From Lentzea cavernae (GTDB lineage: Bacteria; Actinomycetota; Actinomycetes; Mycobacteriales; Pseudonocardiaceae), in NCBI RefSeq assembly GCF_014653695.1, contig NZ_BNAR01000019.1, positions 62,001 through 126,000 of the forward strand: a stretch of DNA of 64,000 bases. Direction: 5' to 3'. Of the stretch, positions 1-8,108 are shown piece by piece (position 1 is the stretch's first letter; the number at the start of each line of letters is the position of its first letter). The translations under genes and the position numbers were made by a program. The notes under the pieces were generated by a model. It saw only the letters and a list, made by a program, of their open reading frames with translations, searched no databases and was not told the DNA's origin.

Positions 1-267
1 GCAGTACGGGTCGTGCCGCGCGATGGACTCCGGCGGGGCGAACCGGGAACGGCCACCGACCAGTTCCGGAACTCCGATGAGGTCCTCCGGCGCGAGTTGC
101 GTGCCCAGCAGCGTGACGCACTCCAGGCCCAGCTCGGTGGCGAACTTGCGGACGAGCGAGGACTTGCCGATACCCGGTGCTCCCCAGAGGAAGACCGGCC
201 GGACTACGGCGACGTGCAGCAGCACCTCCGGGAGCTGTGCTGGTGTCACGGTGACTGTGGATCGCAT
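1..267 (-). CDS. MoxR-like AAA ATPase, N-terminal part (truncated by window edge)
   Basis: The reverse strand encodes 89 codons from an ATG at 267 that run off the left edge. The visible protein has a Walker A motif, GAPGIGKS, at about residues 30-37, preceded by the hydrophobic strand VRPVFLW. After it comes a segment (LGLECVTLLGTQLAPEDLIG) that matches the early part of MoxR-type AAA+ ATPases. Such ATPases usually work beside a VWA-domain partner to remodel or insert cofactors; the partner would lie outside the window. The gene diverges from the cellulase gene at 414. Function beyond AAA ATPase is not resolvable from this fragment. Confidence 0.7.
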   Translation of the reverse strand, partial: MRSTVTVTPAQLPEVLLHVAVVRPVFLWGAPGIGKSSLVRKFATELGLECVTLLGTQLAPEDLIGVPELVGGRSRFAPPESIARHDPYC

Positions 268-348
268 CAGGTGGTCGAGGATGCCTCATCCCACTTGTTC
301 CGGTCGCCCGAATTTGTTGACACGGGCAGTGGTCTAGTGCTGTGATCT

Positions 349-368
349 GTTAGGAAACCTTCTTAACT
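349..368 (+). promoter_or_regulatory. Leader palindrome before the secreted GH5 gene
   Basis: The segment gttaggaaaccttcttaact holds arms TTAGGAA (350-356) and TTCTTAA (360-366), which pair except for one G-T wobble. It lies about 45 nt upstream of the GH5 start. A possible -35 TTGACA is at 317-322. Similar ttaggaaa-tttcctaa palindromes occur ahead of secreted hydrolase genes in actinomycetes (from memory). Role, operator or leader hairpin, is not established. Confidence 0.4.
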
Positions 369-413
369 AAATCGCCGCCGCGCCCTGCTGTTCCCCTACA
401 CAGGAGGCACCCC

Positions 414-2102
414 GTGCCCAGATCCCTGTTGTTGGTCGTCCCGGCAGCGTTAGCGCTGTCCGTCGTCCCGGCCGTCGCGGTCGCCGCCCCGGTCCAGTAC
501 CAGGCGGAGACCGCGACCATCTCGAACGGCCTCGTCGAGTCGAACCACGCCGGCTTCACCGGTTCCGGCTTCGTGAACTACGACAACGAGGTCGGCAGCT
601 CCGTCGAGTTCACCGTGAACGCTACGGCCGCCGGCCAGGCGAACCTCACGTTCCGGTTCGCCAACGGCCAGACGGCCAACCGCCCCATGGACATCTCGGT
701 CAACGGCTCGGTGGTCGCGAGTCAGCTGTCGTTCCCGAGCACGGGCGCGTGGACGTCGTGGACCACCAAGTCCACCTCGATCACGCTCAAGGCAGGCACC
801 AACAAGATCAAGACGGTCGCGACGACGTCCAACGGCGGCCCGAACCTGGACCGCGTGGACGTCGACGCCCAGGGCGGCGGCACGCCGGACACCGTGGCAC
901 CCTCGGTTCCCGGCAGCCTGCGCTCCACGGGCACCACCGCGTCCTCGGTGACGCTGGCGTGGAACGCGTCCACGGACAACGTGGGCGTGACGGACTACGT
1001 GCTGTCCAACGGGCAGACGGCGACCGGCACCACGCACACCGTCTCCGGGCTCACGCCGGACACCTCGTACACGTTCACCGTGCAGGCGCGGGACGCGGCG
1101 GGCAACCTGTCCGGGGCGTCGAACTCGCTCTCGGTGCGCACCCAGCCGGGCACTCCCGGCGGCACCAGGCCGCACGACATCAACGGCCTTCTGCGCGTGT
1201 GCGGTGTGCAGCTGTGCAACCAGTACGGCAAGCCGATCCAGCTGCGCGGCATGAGCACGCACGGCATCCAGTGGTACCACCAGTGCTCCAAGTCCCAGTG
1301 GTGGGACGCCCTGGTGAACGACTGGAACGCGGACTTCATCCGCGTCGCCATGTACATCCAGGAGGACGGGTACGAGACCGACCCCCGCAAGTTCACCGAC
1401 CTGATGCACGGCTACATCGAGGAAGCCACTCGTCGCGGCATCTACGTCCTCGTGGACTGGCACCAGCTCTCGCCCGGCGACCCGAACTACAACCTGGCGC
1501 GCGCCAAGACGTTCTTCACGGAGATCGCCAACCGGCACAAGGACAAGACCAACATCATCTACGACATCGCGAACGAGCCCAACGGCACGTCGTGGTCGCG
1601 GGTCAAGTCCTACGCCGAGCAGATGATCCCGGTCATCCGGAACATCGACCCGGACAGCCTCATCGTCTCCGGCACGAACGGCTGGTCGACGTTCGGCCAC
1701 TCCGACGGCGACAGCCCGTCCGAGGTGCTGAACAACAGGGTCAACGCGACCAACTTCATGTACTCGTTCCACTTCTACGCCCAGGCCCACCGCGACGAGT
1801 ACGTGAGCGTCCTGGACCAGGTGTCGAGCCAGGTCCCCGTGTTCGTGACCGAGTTCGGCACGCAGGCGGCGTCCGGTGGCGGCTCGAACGACTTCACCAT
1901 GTCGCAGAAGTACGTCGACCTGATGGCCCGCAAGAAGATCTCGTGGGCCAACTGGAACTTCTCCGACGACGGCCTGACGGGGGCGGTGTTCAAGACCGGC
2001 ACCTGCTCGGGCACCACCTTCGCGGGCACGAACGTCCTGAAGCCGGCCGGTGTCTGGGTGCGCGAGCGCATCCGCACGCCGGACAACTTCCCGACTTCCT
2101 GA
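414..2102 (+). CDS. Secreted CBM35-like / FN3 / GH5 endoglucanase
   Basis: Predicted extracellular glycoside hydrolase family 5 enzyme, probably a cellulase or related beta-1,4-glucanase. The 562-residue protein starts with a Sec signal peptide (about residues 1-25, hydrophobic LLLVVPAALALSVVPAVAVA ending in AA). A carbohydrate-binding module resembling CBM35/CBM6 follows (about 27-152), then a fibronectin type III linker (about 158-243) and a GH5 domain (about 252-550). The expected acid/base is Glu388 in IANEPNG and the nucleophile Glu480 in FVTEFGT. The GTG start at 414 is supported by the strong ribosome site aggagg at 402-407. It is monocistronic, ending in the terminator at 2110-2139. 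Substrate is inferred from family only. Confidence 0.9.
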   Translation: MPRSLLLVVPAALALSVVPAVAVAAPVQYQAETATISNGLVESNHAGFTGSGFVNYDNEVGSSVEFTVNATAAGQANLTFRFANGQTANRPMDISVNGSVVASQLSFPSTGAWTSWTTKSTSITLKAGTNKIKTVATTSNGGPNLDRVDVDAQGGGTPDTVAPSVPGSLRSTGTTASSVTLAWNASTDNVGVTDYVLSNGQTATGTTHTVSGLTPDTSYTFTVQARDAAGNLSGASNSLSVRTQPGTPGGTRPHDINGLLRVCGVQLCNQYGKPIQLRGMSTHGIQWYHQCSKSQWWDALVNDWNADFIRVAMYIQEDGYETDPRKFTDLMHGYIEEATRRGIYVLVDWHQLSPGDPNYNLARAKTFFTEIANRHKDKTNIIYDIANEPNGTSWSRVKSYAEQMIPVIRNIDPDSLIVSGTNGWSTFGHSDGDSPSEVLNNRVNATNFMYSFHFYAQAHRDEYVSVLDQVSSQVPVFVTEFGTQAASGGGSNDFTMSQKYVDLMARKKISWANWNFSDDGLTGAVFKTGTCSGTTFAGTNVLKPAGVWVRERIRTPDNFPTS

Positions 2103-2109
2103 GCTGGAA

Positions 2110-2139
2110 CGGGGTGTGACCGCGTGCGGTCACACCCCG
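2110..2139. terminator. Bidirectional hairpin terminator between GH5 and GCS2 genes
   Basis: A perfect inverted repeat with 14-nt arms (2110-2123 and 2126-2139) lies between the convergent stop codons at 2102 and 2145. T-rich sequence follows on the plus side (tcttctta). This fits an intrinsic terminator serving both genes. Confidence 0.8.
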
Positions 2140-2144
2140 TCTTC

Positions 2145-3623
2145 TTACGTCAGCGGCCAGGTGTGCACGGGTTCGTTGGCGTGCATCAGATCCACATAGG
2201 TCCGCAGCATCGTGCGCAACGCGTCCGCGCGGTCCATGTGCGTGTGGTCGTAGTGCCGGTGGAACTCGCGGGCCTGCCAGGTGGCGCCGTTCACGCCGCT
2301 GAGGCACCGCTGCTCGATGACGCCCAGCAAACGATCCCGCTCGGACGAGTCGACGCCCCACCGGATGAGGCCCTCGTGCGCCAGTGGCAGCAACCGGCGC
2401 AGCACCAGTTCGACCACCGGCACCGTGCCGACGCCCGGCCAGTACATCTGCGCGTCCATGCCGTTGCGCGAGGCGGCGTTGAAGTTCTCCTCAGCGGCCT
2501 GGAAGCTCATCTGCGACCACAGTGGACGTTCGTCCTCCGCCAGCGCGCGCACCAGCCCGAAGTACAGGGCGGCGTTGGCCAGCGTGTCCACGACCGTGGG
2601 CCCGGCGGGCAGCACGCGGTTCTCCACGCGCAGGTGCGGGCGGTCGCGCACGACGTCGTAGACCGGCCGGTTCCAGCGGTAGATGGTGCCGTTGTGCAGC
2701 TTCAGCTCGCTCAACGAGGGCGTGTCGCCCTTGTCGAGCACCGCCAGCGGGTCCTCGTCGTCGGTGATGGGCAGCAACGCGGGGAAGTAGCGGACGTTCT
2801 CCTCGAACAGGTCGAAGATCGAGTTGATCCACCGCTCGCCGAACCACACGCGCGGCCGCACGCCTTGGGCCTTCAGCTCGTCGCCGCGGGTGTCAGTGGC
2901 CTGCTGGAACAAGGCGATGCGGGTCTCGCGCCACAGCTCCTTGCCCAGGAAGAACGGCGAGTTCGCCCCCACCGCCACCTGCACGCCCGCGATGGCCTGG
3001 GCGGCGTTCCAGTAGGCGGGGAACTGCTCGGGGCTGACCTGCAGGTGCAGCTGCGTGCTCGTGCAGGCCGCCTCGGGGACGATCGAGCTGGCCGTGAGGT
3101 GCAGGCGCTCGACGCCGTCGATGGAGATCTGCAGGTCCTCGCCCCGCGCGGCCAGCACCTGCTCGTTGAGCAGCGCGTAGCGCGGGTTGCCCGACAGCAG
3201 GTCCGGTGAGATGTCGCTCGAGCGCAGGGTCGGCAGGATGCCGTTGATGACCATGTGCGCGCCGACCTCGCGGGCCTTCTGCTCGGCGTCGTTGAGGCTG
3301 CGGCGGACCGTCTCCTCGAACGCGGTGATGCCGCCGCCCGCGAGCCTGCGCGGGGCGACGTTGATCTCGATGTTCCACTGGCCGAGCTCGGTCACGAAGT
3401 CCGGGTCGTCGATGACCTTCAGGGCTTCGTGGTTCTTCATCGCCGGATCGGCGTTCTCGTCGATGAGGTTGATCTCGATCTCGAGACCGGTCATCGGCCT
3501 CTCGAAGTCGAAGCGGGCTTCACGCAGCATCCTCGCGAACACGTCGAGGCACCGGCGCACCTTGGTGCGGTACCGCGTGCGGTCCTCGCGCGTGAACTCG
3601 TGCTTCGCGACGTCCTCGCCCAT
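2145..3623 (-). CDS. Glutamate-cysteine ligase (GCS2) family protein
   Basis: A 492-residue ATP-dependent carboxylate-amine ligase of the GCS2 family. N-terminal features include TGLEIEINLID (about residues 45-55), carrying the metal-binding acidic residues of the fold, and WNIEINVAPR further on. Family members join glutamate to cysteine or another amine. In actinobacteria, which use mycothiol, many homologues have unassigned substrates; one relative, EgtA, makes gamma-glutamylcysteine for ergothioneine, but no other egt genes are visible here. The ATG start is backed by gggaggccacc just upstream. It lies 84 nt downstream of the phosphopantetheinyl transferase gene on the same strand. Family is secure, substrate is not. 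Confidence 0.8.
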   Translation of the reverse strand: MGEDVAKHEFTREDRTRYRTKVRRCLDVFARMLREARFDFERPMTGLEIEINLIDENADPAMKNHEALKVIDDPDFVTELGQWNIEINVAPRRLAGGGITAFEETVRRSLNDAEQKAREVGAHMVINGILPTLRSSDISPDLLSGNPRYALLNEQVLAARGEDLQISIDGVERLHLTASSIVPEAACTSTQLHLQVSPEQFPAYWNAAQAIAGVQVAVGANSPFFLGKELWRETRIALFQQATDTRGDELKAQGVRPRVWFGERWINSIFDLFEENVRYFPALLPITDDEDPLAVLDKGDTPSLSELKLHNGTIYRWNRPVYDVVRDRPHLRVENRVLPAGPTVVDTLANAALYFGLVRALAEDERPLWSQMSFQAAEENFNAASRNGMDAQMYWPGVGTVPVVELVLRRLLPLAHEGLIRWGVDSSERDRLLGVIEQRCLSGVNGATWQAREFHRHYDHTHMDRADALRTMLRTYVDLMHANEPVHTWPLT

Positions 3624-3707
3624 GGTGGCCTCCCGGCGGTCGAGGGTTCACCCCACCATCGTGCACCATGGTTGATCAATCCGACACTCGTGTGTCTTGT
3701 TCCGGAA

Positions 3708-4367
3708 CTAAACGGACAGACCTCCCGCGGGCACGGCGATCGACGTGACGAGGACGTCGCCCTGCACGAGCCAGCGGCCGTCGAACCCGGTGATCGGGCT
3801 GTCGGGCAGCAGGATGCGCGAGTGGAACGTGCCGTCGGCGCCGAGGGTGATGTCCGCGTCCTCGAACCCGAGCCACCGCCGCGTGACCGGGAACCAGGCC
3901 TTGTAGGTGCTCTCCTTGGCGCTGAACAGCAACCGGTCCCAGCAGATCTTCGGGTCGGCGGCCCGAAGACCGGGCATCCTGTCGAGCTCGGCCGGGATCG
4001 CGATCGCGCCCAGCACGCCGTCCGGCGCGGGCTGGTGCGGTTCGGCGTCGATGCCGATCGTCGCGAAGTCGGAGGCCCTGGCCAGCGCCGCCGCCCGGTA
4101 GCCCTGGCAGTGCGTGAGGCTGCCGACGACACCTTCCGGCCACAGCGGTTCGCGCTTCGGGCCCGGCAGGATCGCGGCGGGGGCGACGTCGAGGCGCCGC
4201 ATGGCCTCGCGGGCACACGCGCGGACCGTGCCGAACTCGAACCGGCGCTTGGCGACGGCGTTGCCGATCTGCGCCTCCTCCTCGGGGAAGAGCTCGACCG
4301 GTTCGGCGTCGTCGTACCGCTCCACCGCGGCGATGGGCGGGGGGAGGAGCTGTTCGAGCACGGTCAC
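3708..4367 (-). CDS. 4'-phosphopantetheinyl transferase (EntD/Sfp type)
   Basis: Transfers phosphopantetheine from CoA to carrier proteins of fatty-acid, polyketide or nonribosomal peptide synthases. The 219-residue protein carries both family signatures: GIDAEPH with Asp107 as the magnesium ligand, and FSAKESTYKAW with Lys151/Glu152. Length fits the EntD-like branch. I start it at GTG 4367, overlapping the stop of the phosphoesterase gene in a GTGA junction; the open frame continues further upstream but only as an antiparallel shadow. Coupling to the phosphoesterase upstream suggests one transcript. No synthase genes are in this window, so the carrier protein is unknown. Confidence 0.9.
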   Translation of the reverse strand: MTVLEQLLPPPIAAVERYDDAEPVELFPEEEAQIGNAVAKRRFEFGTVRACAREAMRRLDVAPAAILPGPKREPLWPEGVVGSLTHCQGYRAAALARASDFATIGIDAEPHQPAPDGVLGAIAIPAELDRMPGLRAADPKICWDRLLFSAKESTYKAWFPVTRRWLGFEDADITLGADGTFHSRILLPDSPITGFDGRWLVQGDVLVTSIAVPAGGLSV

Positions 4368-5182
4368 GACTCCCGAAGCACGTCGTGCAGCTTCACCCGG
4401 GTGGTGCCGCGCGGTTTCCACTCGCGCGGATAACCGAGCGAGACCTCGTCGAAGCGCACGCCGTCGTAGTGCGTCGTGCGGGGGATGTGCAGGTGGCCGT
4501 AGACCATCTCCACGGCGTTGAACCTCGTGTGCCAGTCGGCGGTCAGCTCCGTGCCGCACCAGAGCGCGAACTCCGGGTAGCGCAGCACGAACGTGGGGTC
4601 GCGGACGAGCGGGTAGTGGTTGATCAGCACGGTCGGGCCGGTGACCCGGCTGAGCCGCTCCTCCGTCTCCGCCACGCGCGCCTGGCACCACGCCTGGCGG
4701 GACGGGTACGGGTCGGGGTGCAGGAAGTACTCGTCGGTGCACACCACGCCGGCCTGGTGCGCGATGGCGAGGGCCGACTCCACGTCCGTGGCGCCCTGCG
4801 GCCGGAAGGAGTAGTCGTACCCGAGGAAAAGAGGACAGACGGTCACCGGCCCGTTCTCGCCGGGGAACGTCACGTACGGGTCCTCGGGAGTGATCACGCC
4901 GAGGCTGCGGCACAGCTCCACGAGCTGCTTGTAGCGCACCTCGCCGCGTGACTGGTTCGGGTCGTCCTTGGTGGTCCAGAGCTCGTGGTTGCCCGGAGAC
5001 CAGATCACCTCCGCGAACCGCGGGCGGAGCTTGGTCAGCGTCCACTCGATGGACTCGAACTTCTCCGCGATGTCCCCGGCGATGATCAGCCAGTCAGCCG
5101 GGTCCGGGGCGGTGATCGCCTCCACGACGTCGCGGTTGTCCTGGTAGGAGACGTGCAGGTCGCTGGTGGCCAAGAGCTTCAC
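4364..5182 (-). CDS. Calcineurin-like metallophosphoesterase
   Basis: A 272-residue metallophosphoesterase. All five metal-binding blocks are visible: SDLH (residues 7-10), GD in LIIAGDIAEK, GNHE in WSPGNHELW, the single His in LINHYPL, and GHLH in MVYGHLHIP near the C-terminus. Members hydrolyse phosphomono- or diesters with a dimetal centre; the substrate here is unknown. It is translationally coupled (4-nt overlap) to the phosphopantetheinyl transferase gene downstream, a pairing I recall from other actinomycetes, which may mean a role linked to carrier-protein turnover. That link is inference. Confidence 0.85.
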   Translation of the reverse strand: MKLLATSDLHVSYQDNRDVVEAITAPDPADWLIIAGDIAEKFESIEWTLTKLRPRFAEVIWSPGNHELWTTKDDPNQSRGEVRYKQLVELCRSLGVITPEDPYVTFPGENGPVTVCPLFLGYDYSFRPQGATDVESALAIAHQAGVVCTDEYFLHPDPYPSRQAWCQARVAETEERLSRVTGPTVLINHYPLVRDPTFVLRYPEFALWCGTELTADWHTRFNAVEMVYGHLHIPRTTHYDGVRFDEVSLGYPREWKPRGTTRVKLHDVLRES

Positions 5183-5237
5183 GCCTCGACGGTACTTCCG
5201 GCGTCAACGGAGCGCGATCACCGCCGCCGCGTGACCG

Positions 5238-5261
5238 CGCTCTCACTCGATCGTGAGAGCG
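5238..5261. promoter_or_regulatory. 24-bp inverted repeat between divergent genes
   Basis: Arms CGCTCTCAC (5238-5246) and GTGAGAGCG (5253-5261) flank TCGATC, giving a nearly full palindrome. It lies 56 nt upstream of the phosphoesterase start and about 185 nt before the proline-rich gene. It could be an operator for either. No regulator gene is adjacent. Confidence 0.4.
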
Positions 5262-5445
5262 TTACCACGACCGGTTATCCGTTCGTCGCAGACAGTGCGC
5301 CACTCGTCTCAACAGGGTGAGCCGCGCATCGCCACCGCAGGCCCGTTCATCGCCTTTCACGTCTCGCCCACTTACCTGTTCAGTGACCACCTTCTTACTG
5401 TGAGCGCTGTCACCTGGCGGAAAAGTCCTGGCGGAGGACCACACG

Positions 5446-6267
5446 ATGACCGACTCGCAGTTCGCTCGCACCCCGGACCCGCGCCTCGCGCGCCAGGTCC
5501 CGCCCCGTCAGCCCGCGCCCACACGCCAGGCGGCCACGGGCCAGACGCCGGTGAGCCGACCGGCGGCGTATGGCGCCCCGCGCCCGGCGACCGGGCAGAT
5601 CCCCCCGCGCCAGGCGCCGGTGGGCCAGAACCCGGTCCGCTACGGCCAGCCGGTGGACCCGCGCCTCGCGGCGAACCCGTCGTTCCGCCGCACGGTGGGC
5701 GCCGAGATCGCACGCCACGGTCAGACCTACGCGGTCCCCCAGCGCCGCACCACGGCCGAGGACACCGCCCTGGCCACCCTGCTCCGCTCCCGCCAGCGCG
5801 CCGAGTCCGCCCGCCAGGACCCCCGGCCCGCCGACGTGACGCGCGCCGACTCGTGGATGCGCACGTCCGCGTGGCCCGAGACCAGCGTGGAGCCCGGCCG
5901 CGGTGACGTCATCGAGCAGCTCTCCGCCCGGTTGGTGCCGGCTGGTTTGTGGGCTGTTGTTGAACCGCTGATCCCGCCGGCCAAGGTGCGTCGGCAGGGG
6001 GGTGGGCGTGGGCGGGTGTCGAACCGGGCTGTGTTCACGGCGATTGTGTTCGTGTTGTCTTCTGGGTGTGCTTGGCGGCATTTGCCGGCGTCTTTTGGGG
6101 TGACTGTGCCCACGGTGCATCGGCGGTTCCAGGAGTGGACCGATTTGGGGCTTTGGGTTCGGTTGCGGCGGGCTGCTGCTGAAGGGGCTTGTGGGACTGA
6201 GGAGATCGACTGGATCCGGGCTGTGTTGGATGCTGCGGATCGTCGGGCTGCCAAGGCTGCTGGCTGA
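5446..6267 (+). CDS. Proline/arginine-rich protein fused in frame to a transposase N-terminus
   Basis: The reading frame has two unlike halves. Residues 1 to about 155 are rich in Pro, Arg, Gln and Ala (repeated PRQ/PVG-type segments), with the very high GC at third positions of the neighbouring genes and no recognised domain. From about residue 157 (nt 5917) it becomes the N-terminal region of an IS5-family transposase (SARLVPAGLW, CAWRHLPASFGV), with T/G-rich codons. The frame stops soon after the first catalytic-Asp region (VLDAADRRA). The start ATG 5446 has ggagga a few bases upstream. The native end of the first protein is therefore probably lost or replaced. Whether the fusion is made is unknown. 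Confidence 0.55.
   Translation: MTDSQFARTPDPRLARQVPPRQPAPTRQAATGQTPVSRPAAYGAPRPATGQIPPRQAPVGQNPVRYGQPVDPRLAANPSFRRTVGAEIARHGQTYAVPQRRTTAEDTALATLLRSRQRAESARQDPRPADVTRADSWMRTSAWPETSVEPGRGDVIEQLSARLVPAGLWAVVEPLIPPAKVRRQGGGRGRVSNRAVFTAIVFVLSSGCAWRHLPASFGVTVPTVHRRFQEWTDLGLWVRLRRAAAEGACGTEEIDWIRAVLDAADRRAAKAAG
5917..6267 (+). mobile_element. Truncated IS5-family transposase remnant
   Basis: About 117 codons match the start of IS5/IS4-type transposases with the DUF4096 N-terminal domain: LVPAGLWAVVEPLIPP, then SGCAWRHLPASFGVTVP and a VHRRFQEW helix. Only the first DDE aspartate region (LDAAD) is present. The remaining roughly 170 residues with the other catalytic residues are missing, and no terminal inverted repeats were found. 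It is a non-functional remnant. Confidence 0.7.
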
Positions 6268-6280
6268 CGCCTGTTGGTTT

Positions 6281-6325
6281 CGCCGGGGTCATCCTGAGGA
6301 AGGGTGGCTCCGGCGTTTTGTTTTG
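6281..6325 (+). terminator. Hairpin with T-tract after the transposase remnant
   Basis: Arms cgccgggg (6281-6288) and ctccggcg (6308-6315) pair with one wobble and are followed directly by ttttgtttt. This resembles an intrinsic terminator for the plus strand, just before repeat copy A. Confidence 0.5.
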
Positions 6326-6337
6326 TGGGTGCGTTGC

Positions 6338-6727
6338 GTTCCAGCGGGGTGGTCGCCTGGCGTGCTGACTGTCGCCTTGCGTTGGTGGTTGCTCAGGCAG
6401 TGACGGACGGGTCGTTTTGTCGCCGCTGCGCGACGACTGCGATTGGGGCTTGACTTCGGGGCCCTTGCGAGACGCTGGTCGGCCGGAAAAAGCCGGGCTG
6501 AAAAGCGCCCGGCCGAGCGTGAGAGGGTAGCGTCTCGCACCCAAAGTCAAGCCCCAATCGCGAGCGTGCGTGGTTGCGTTGACACCGCACGTCACCTCAT
6601 ACGCTTACTAGGGCGGTAGAGGGTCACACGCCTCGGCTTCGCCATTGCCGTTGGCGGCCAGGTGCCTCGGCTTCGCCGTTGGCCTTGTCGTTCGGGAGGG
6701 ACGCCTCGGCTTCGCCATTGCGGTTGG
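6338..6727. repeat. Dispersed intergenic repeat, copy A (about 390 bp)
   Basis: Matches copy B at 16759-17155 in the same orientation. Positions 6401 to about 6650 are almost identical to 16826 to about 17075 at a constant offset of 10425, with only scattered substitutions. The left 60 bp are alignable with small indels. The repeat contains the palindromic core at 6439-6561, then the conserved segment around cgcttactagggcggtaga, then three 14-nt units gcctcggcttcgcc at 6630, 6664 and 6703. Both copies sit between the 3' ends of convergent genes. Open frames across it on the minus strand repeat in both copies but look like by-products of the repeat. The stretch 6728-6919 is GC-rich with no gene seen. 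Confidence 0.85.
6439..6561. repeat. Palindromic core of repeat copy A
   Basis: Outer arms of 18 nt (6439-6456 and 6544-6561) are perfect complements. Inside, an 11-nt pair (6466-6476 with 6529-6539) and a 7-nt pair (6480-6486 with 6509-6515) continue the fold. As RNA or single-stranded DNA this would make one long, interrupted hairpin. It is conserved in copy B at 16864-16986. Confidence 0.8.
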
Positions 6728-6919
6728 TGCTCGGCGGCTCGGCCTGCTCTGCCCTGCGCGCCACCTAGCTGCGCCCGCCGCGTCTCGCCTGCCCCGCCAA
6801 GCTCTCCCCGCACGCCCTCCCGGCCCCGCCAGCCCTATCTGGCCCGCTCCTGCTTGGCCCGCTCAGCCAGCCCGCCCCCACAGTCCAGCCCTTGCGCGTC
6901 GTCCAGCGGGCGGGCGGTC

Positions 6920-8095
6920 TCACATGTCGCTGATCCCCGCGTGGTACTTCGGCACCCGCACGGTGATCTTCGTGCCCAGGCCGCACGCCGTCTCCACGAC
7001 CAGGCCGTACTCGTCGCCGTACACCCGGCGGAGTCGCTCGTCGATGTTGCCGAGGCCGATGCCTGCCGACTCGTCGACCTGGCCGGCCAGGGTGCGGCGG
7101 AGTTTTTCGGGGTCCATGCCGATGCCGTCGTCCTCGATGGTGATGTGGGCCTCGGCGCCGCCGTCGTCGGCGTAGATCTGGATGTGGCCTGGCTCCACCT
7201 TGCCCTCCATGCCGTGGCGGACGGCGTTCTCCACCAAGGGCTGGAGGCAGAGGAACGGGACGGTCACCGGGAGCACCTCGGGCGCTACCTGGAGGGTGAC
7301 CTTCAGGCGTTCGCCGAAGCGGGCACGTTCCAGGGCCAGGTACTGGTCGATCGAGCGGAGCTCCTCGGCGAGGGTGGTGAAGTCGCCGTGGCGGCGGAAG
7401 GAGTAGCGGGTGAAGTCCGCGAAGTCCAGGAGCAGGGTGCGGGCGCGTTCCGGGTTCGTGCGGACGTAGGAGGCGATGGCGGACAGCGAGTTGTAGATGA
7501 AGTGCGGGGAGATCTGGGCTCGCAGGGCGCGGACCTCGGCTTCGACGAGGCGGGTGCGCGAGCGGTCCAGTTCGGCCAGTTCCAGTTGGCCCGCGGCCCA
7601 GCGGGCCACCTGGTTCGTGGCGCGGACGAGGCCCGCGGAGGCCTCGCGGGAGTAGGCGGCGAGGGTGCCCACCACGCGGCCCTCGACCGTCAGGGGGGCC
7701 ACCACCGCGCAGTTGATCGGGCAGTTCGGTTCGGAGCAGCCGATGTCGAAGGCCTGGGTGCGGCCCGTCAGGAAGACGTCCTCGGCCTGGGTCATGGCGT
7801 CGGCCGCGTGGTGGTCGGAGACGCCCTCCCAGGCCACGACCTCGGTCTCGTCGGTCAGGGCGAGGGCAGGGGTGTCCAGCAGCGTGCGCAGGTGCCGGGC
7901 CGACTTCTTCGCCGCGTCGGGGACGAGGCCCGCGCGCAGCGGGGGAGCGGCGGACCAAGCCGTGTGCAGCGTCTCGTAGGTGACGCGCTGGGCCTCGGTG
8001 GAGAGCTGGTGCTTGTTGCGCGTGCCTCGCCACAGGACGAGGACGGCCGCTCCACCCACGACGAGGATCGCGGCTGCGGTGAGGAAGTCTTGCAT
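6920..8095 (-). CDS. LytS-family sensor histidine kinase (GAF + His_kinase + HATPase)
   Basis: A 391-residue kinase with one N-terminal membrane segment (about residues 5-23), a GAF-like sensor region (about 45-175), a LytS-type His_kinase domain with His198 in QISPHFIYN, and an ATPase domain (NAVRHG, DDGIGM, GIGLGN). The GAF region has clustered cysteines in CSEPNCPINC, possible metal or redox ligands. It is the last gene of an operon of LytTR regulator, DUF485 protein, SSS symporter and kinase, 13 nt after the symporter stop. It presumably phosphorylates the LytTR regulator at 10246-11139 and may sense the transported solute or its metabolic effect. The signal is not known. Confidence 0.85.
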   Translation of the reverse strand: MQDFLTAAAILVVGGAAVLVLWRGTRNKHQLSTEAQRVTYETLHTAWSAAPPLRAGLVPDAAKKSARHLRTLLDTPALALTDETEVVAWEGVSDHHAADAMTQAEDVFLTGRTQAFDIGCSEPNCPINCAVVAPLTVEGRVVGTLAAYSREASAGLVRATNQVARWAAGQLELAELDRSRTRLVEAEVRALRAQISPHFIYNSLSAIASYVRTNPERARTLLLDFADFTRYSFRRHGDFTTLAEELRSIDQYLALERARFGERLKVTLQVAPEVLPVTVPFLCLQPLVENAVRHGMEGKVEPGHIQIYADDGGAEAHITIEDDGIGMDPEKLRRTLAGQVDESAGIGLGNIDERLRRVYGDEYGLVVETACGLGTKITVRVPKYHAGISDM

Positions 8096-8108
8096 CGGCG
8101 CGTCCTTC

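Noticed and set aside
3708..5045. A 445-codon version of the phosphopantetheinyl transferase
   Set aside because: Its first 226 codons are an antisense-phase shadow of the phosphoesterase gene; the family length and GTGA junction support the start at 4367.
6035..6595. A minus-strand frame of 186 codons covering repeat copy A, with a look-alike in copy B (16475-17020)
   Set aside because: The similarity is only the DNA repeat; the frames diverge outside it and pass through the palindromic core and the transposase or MarR gene antisense.
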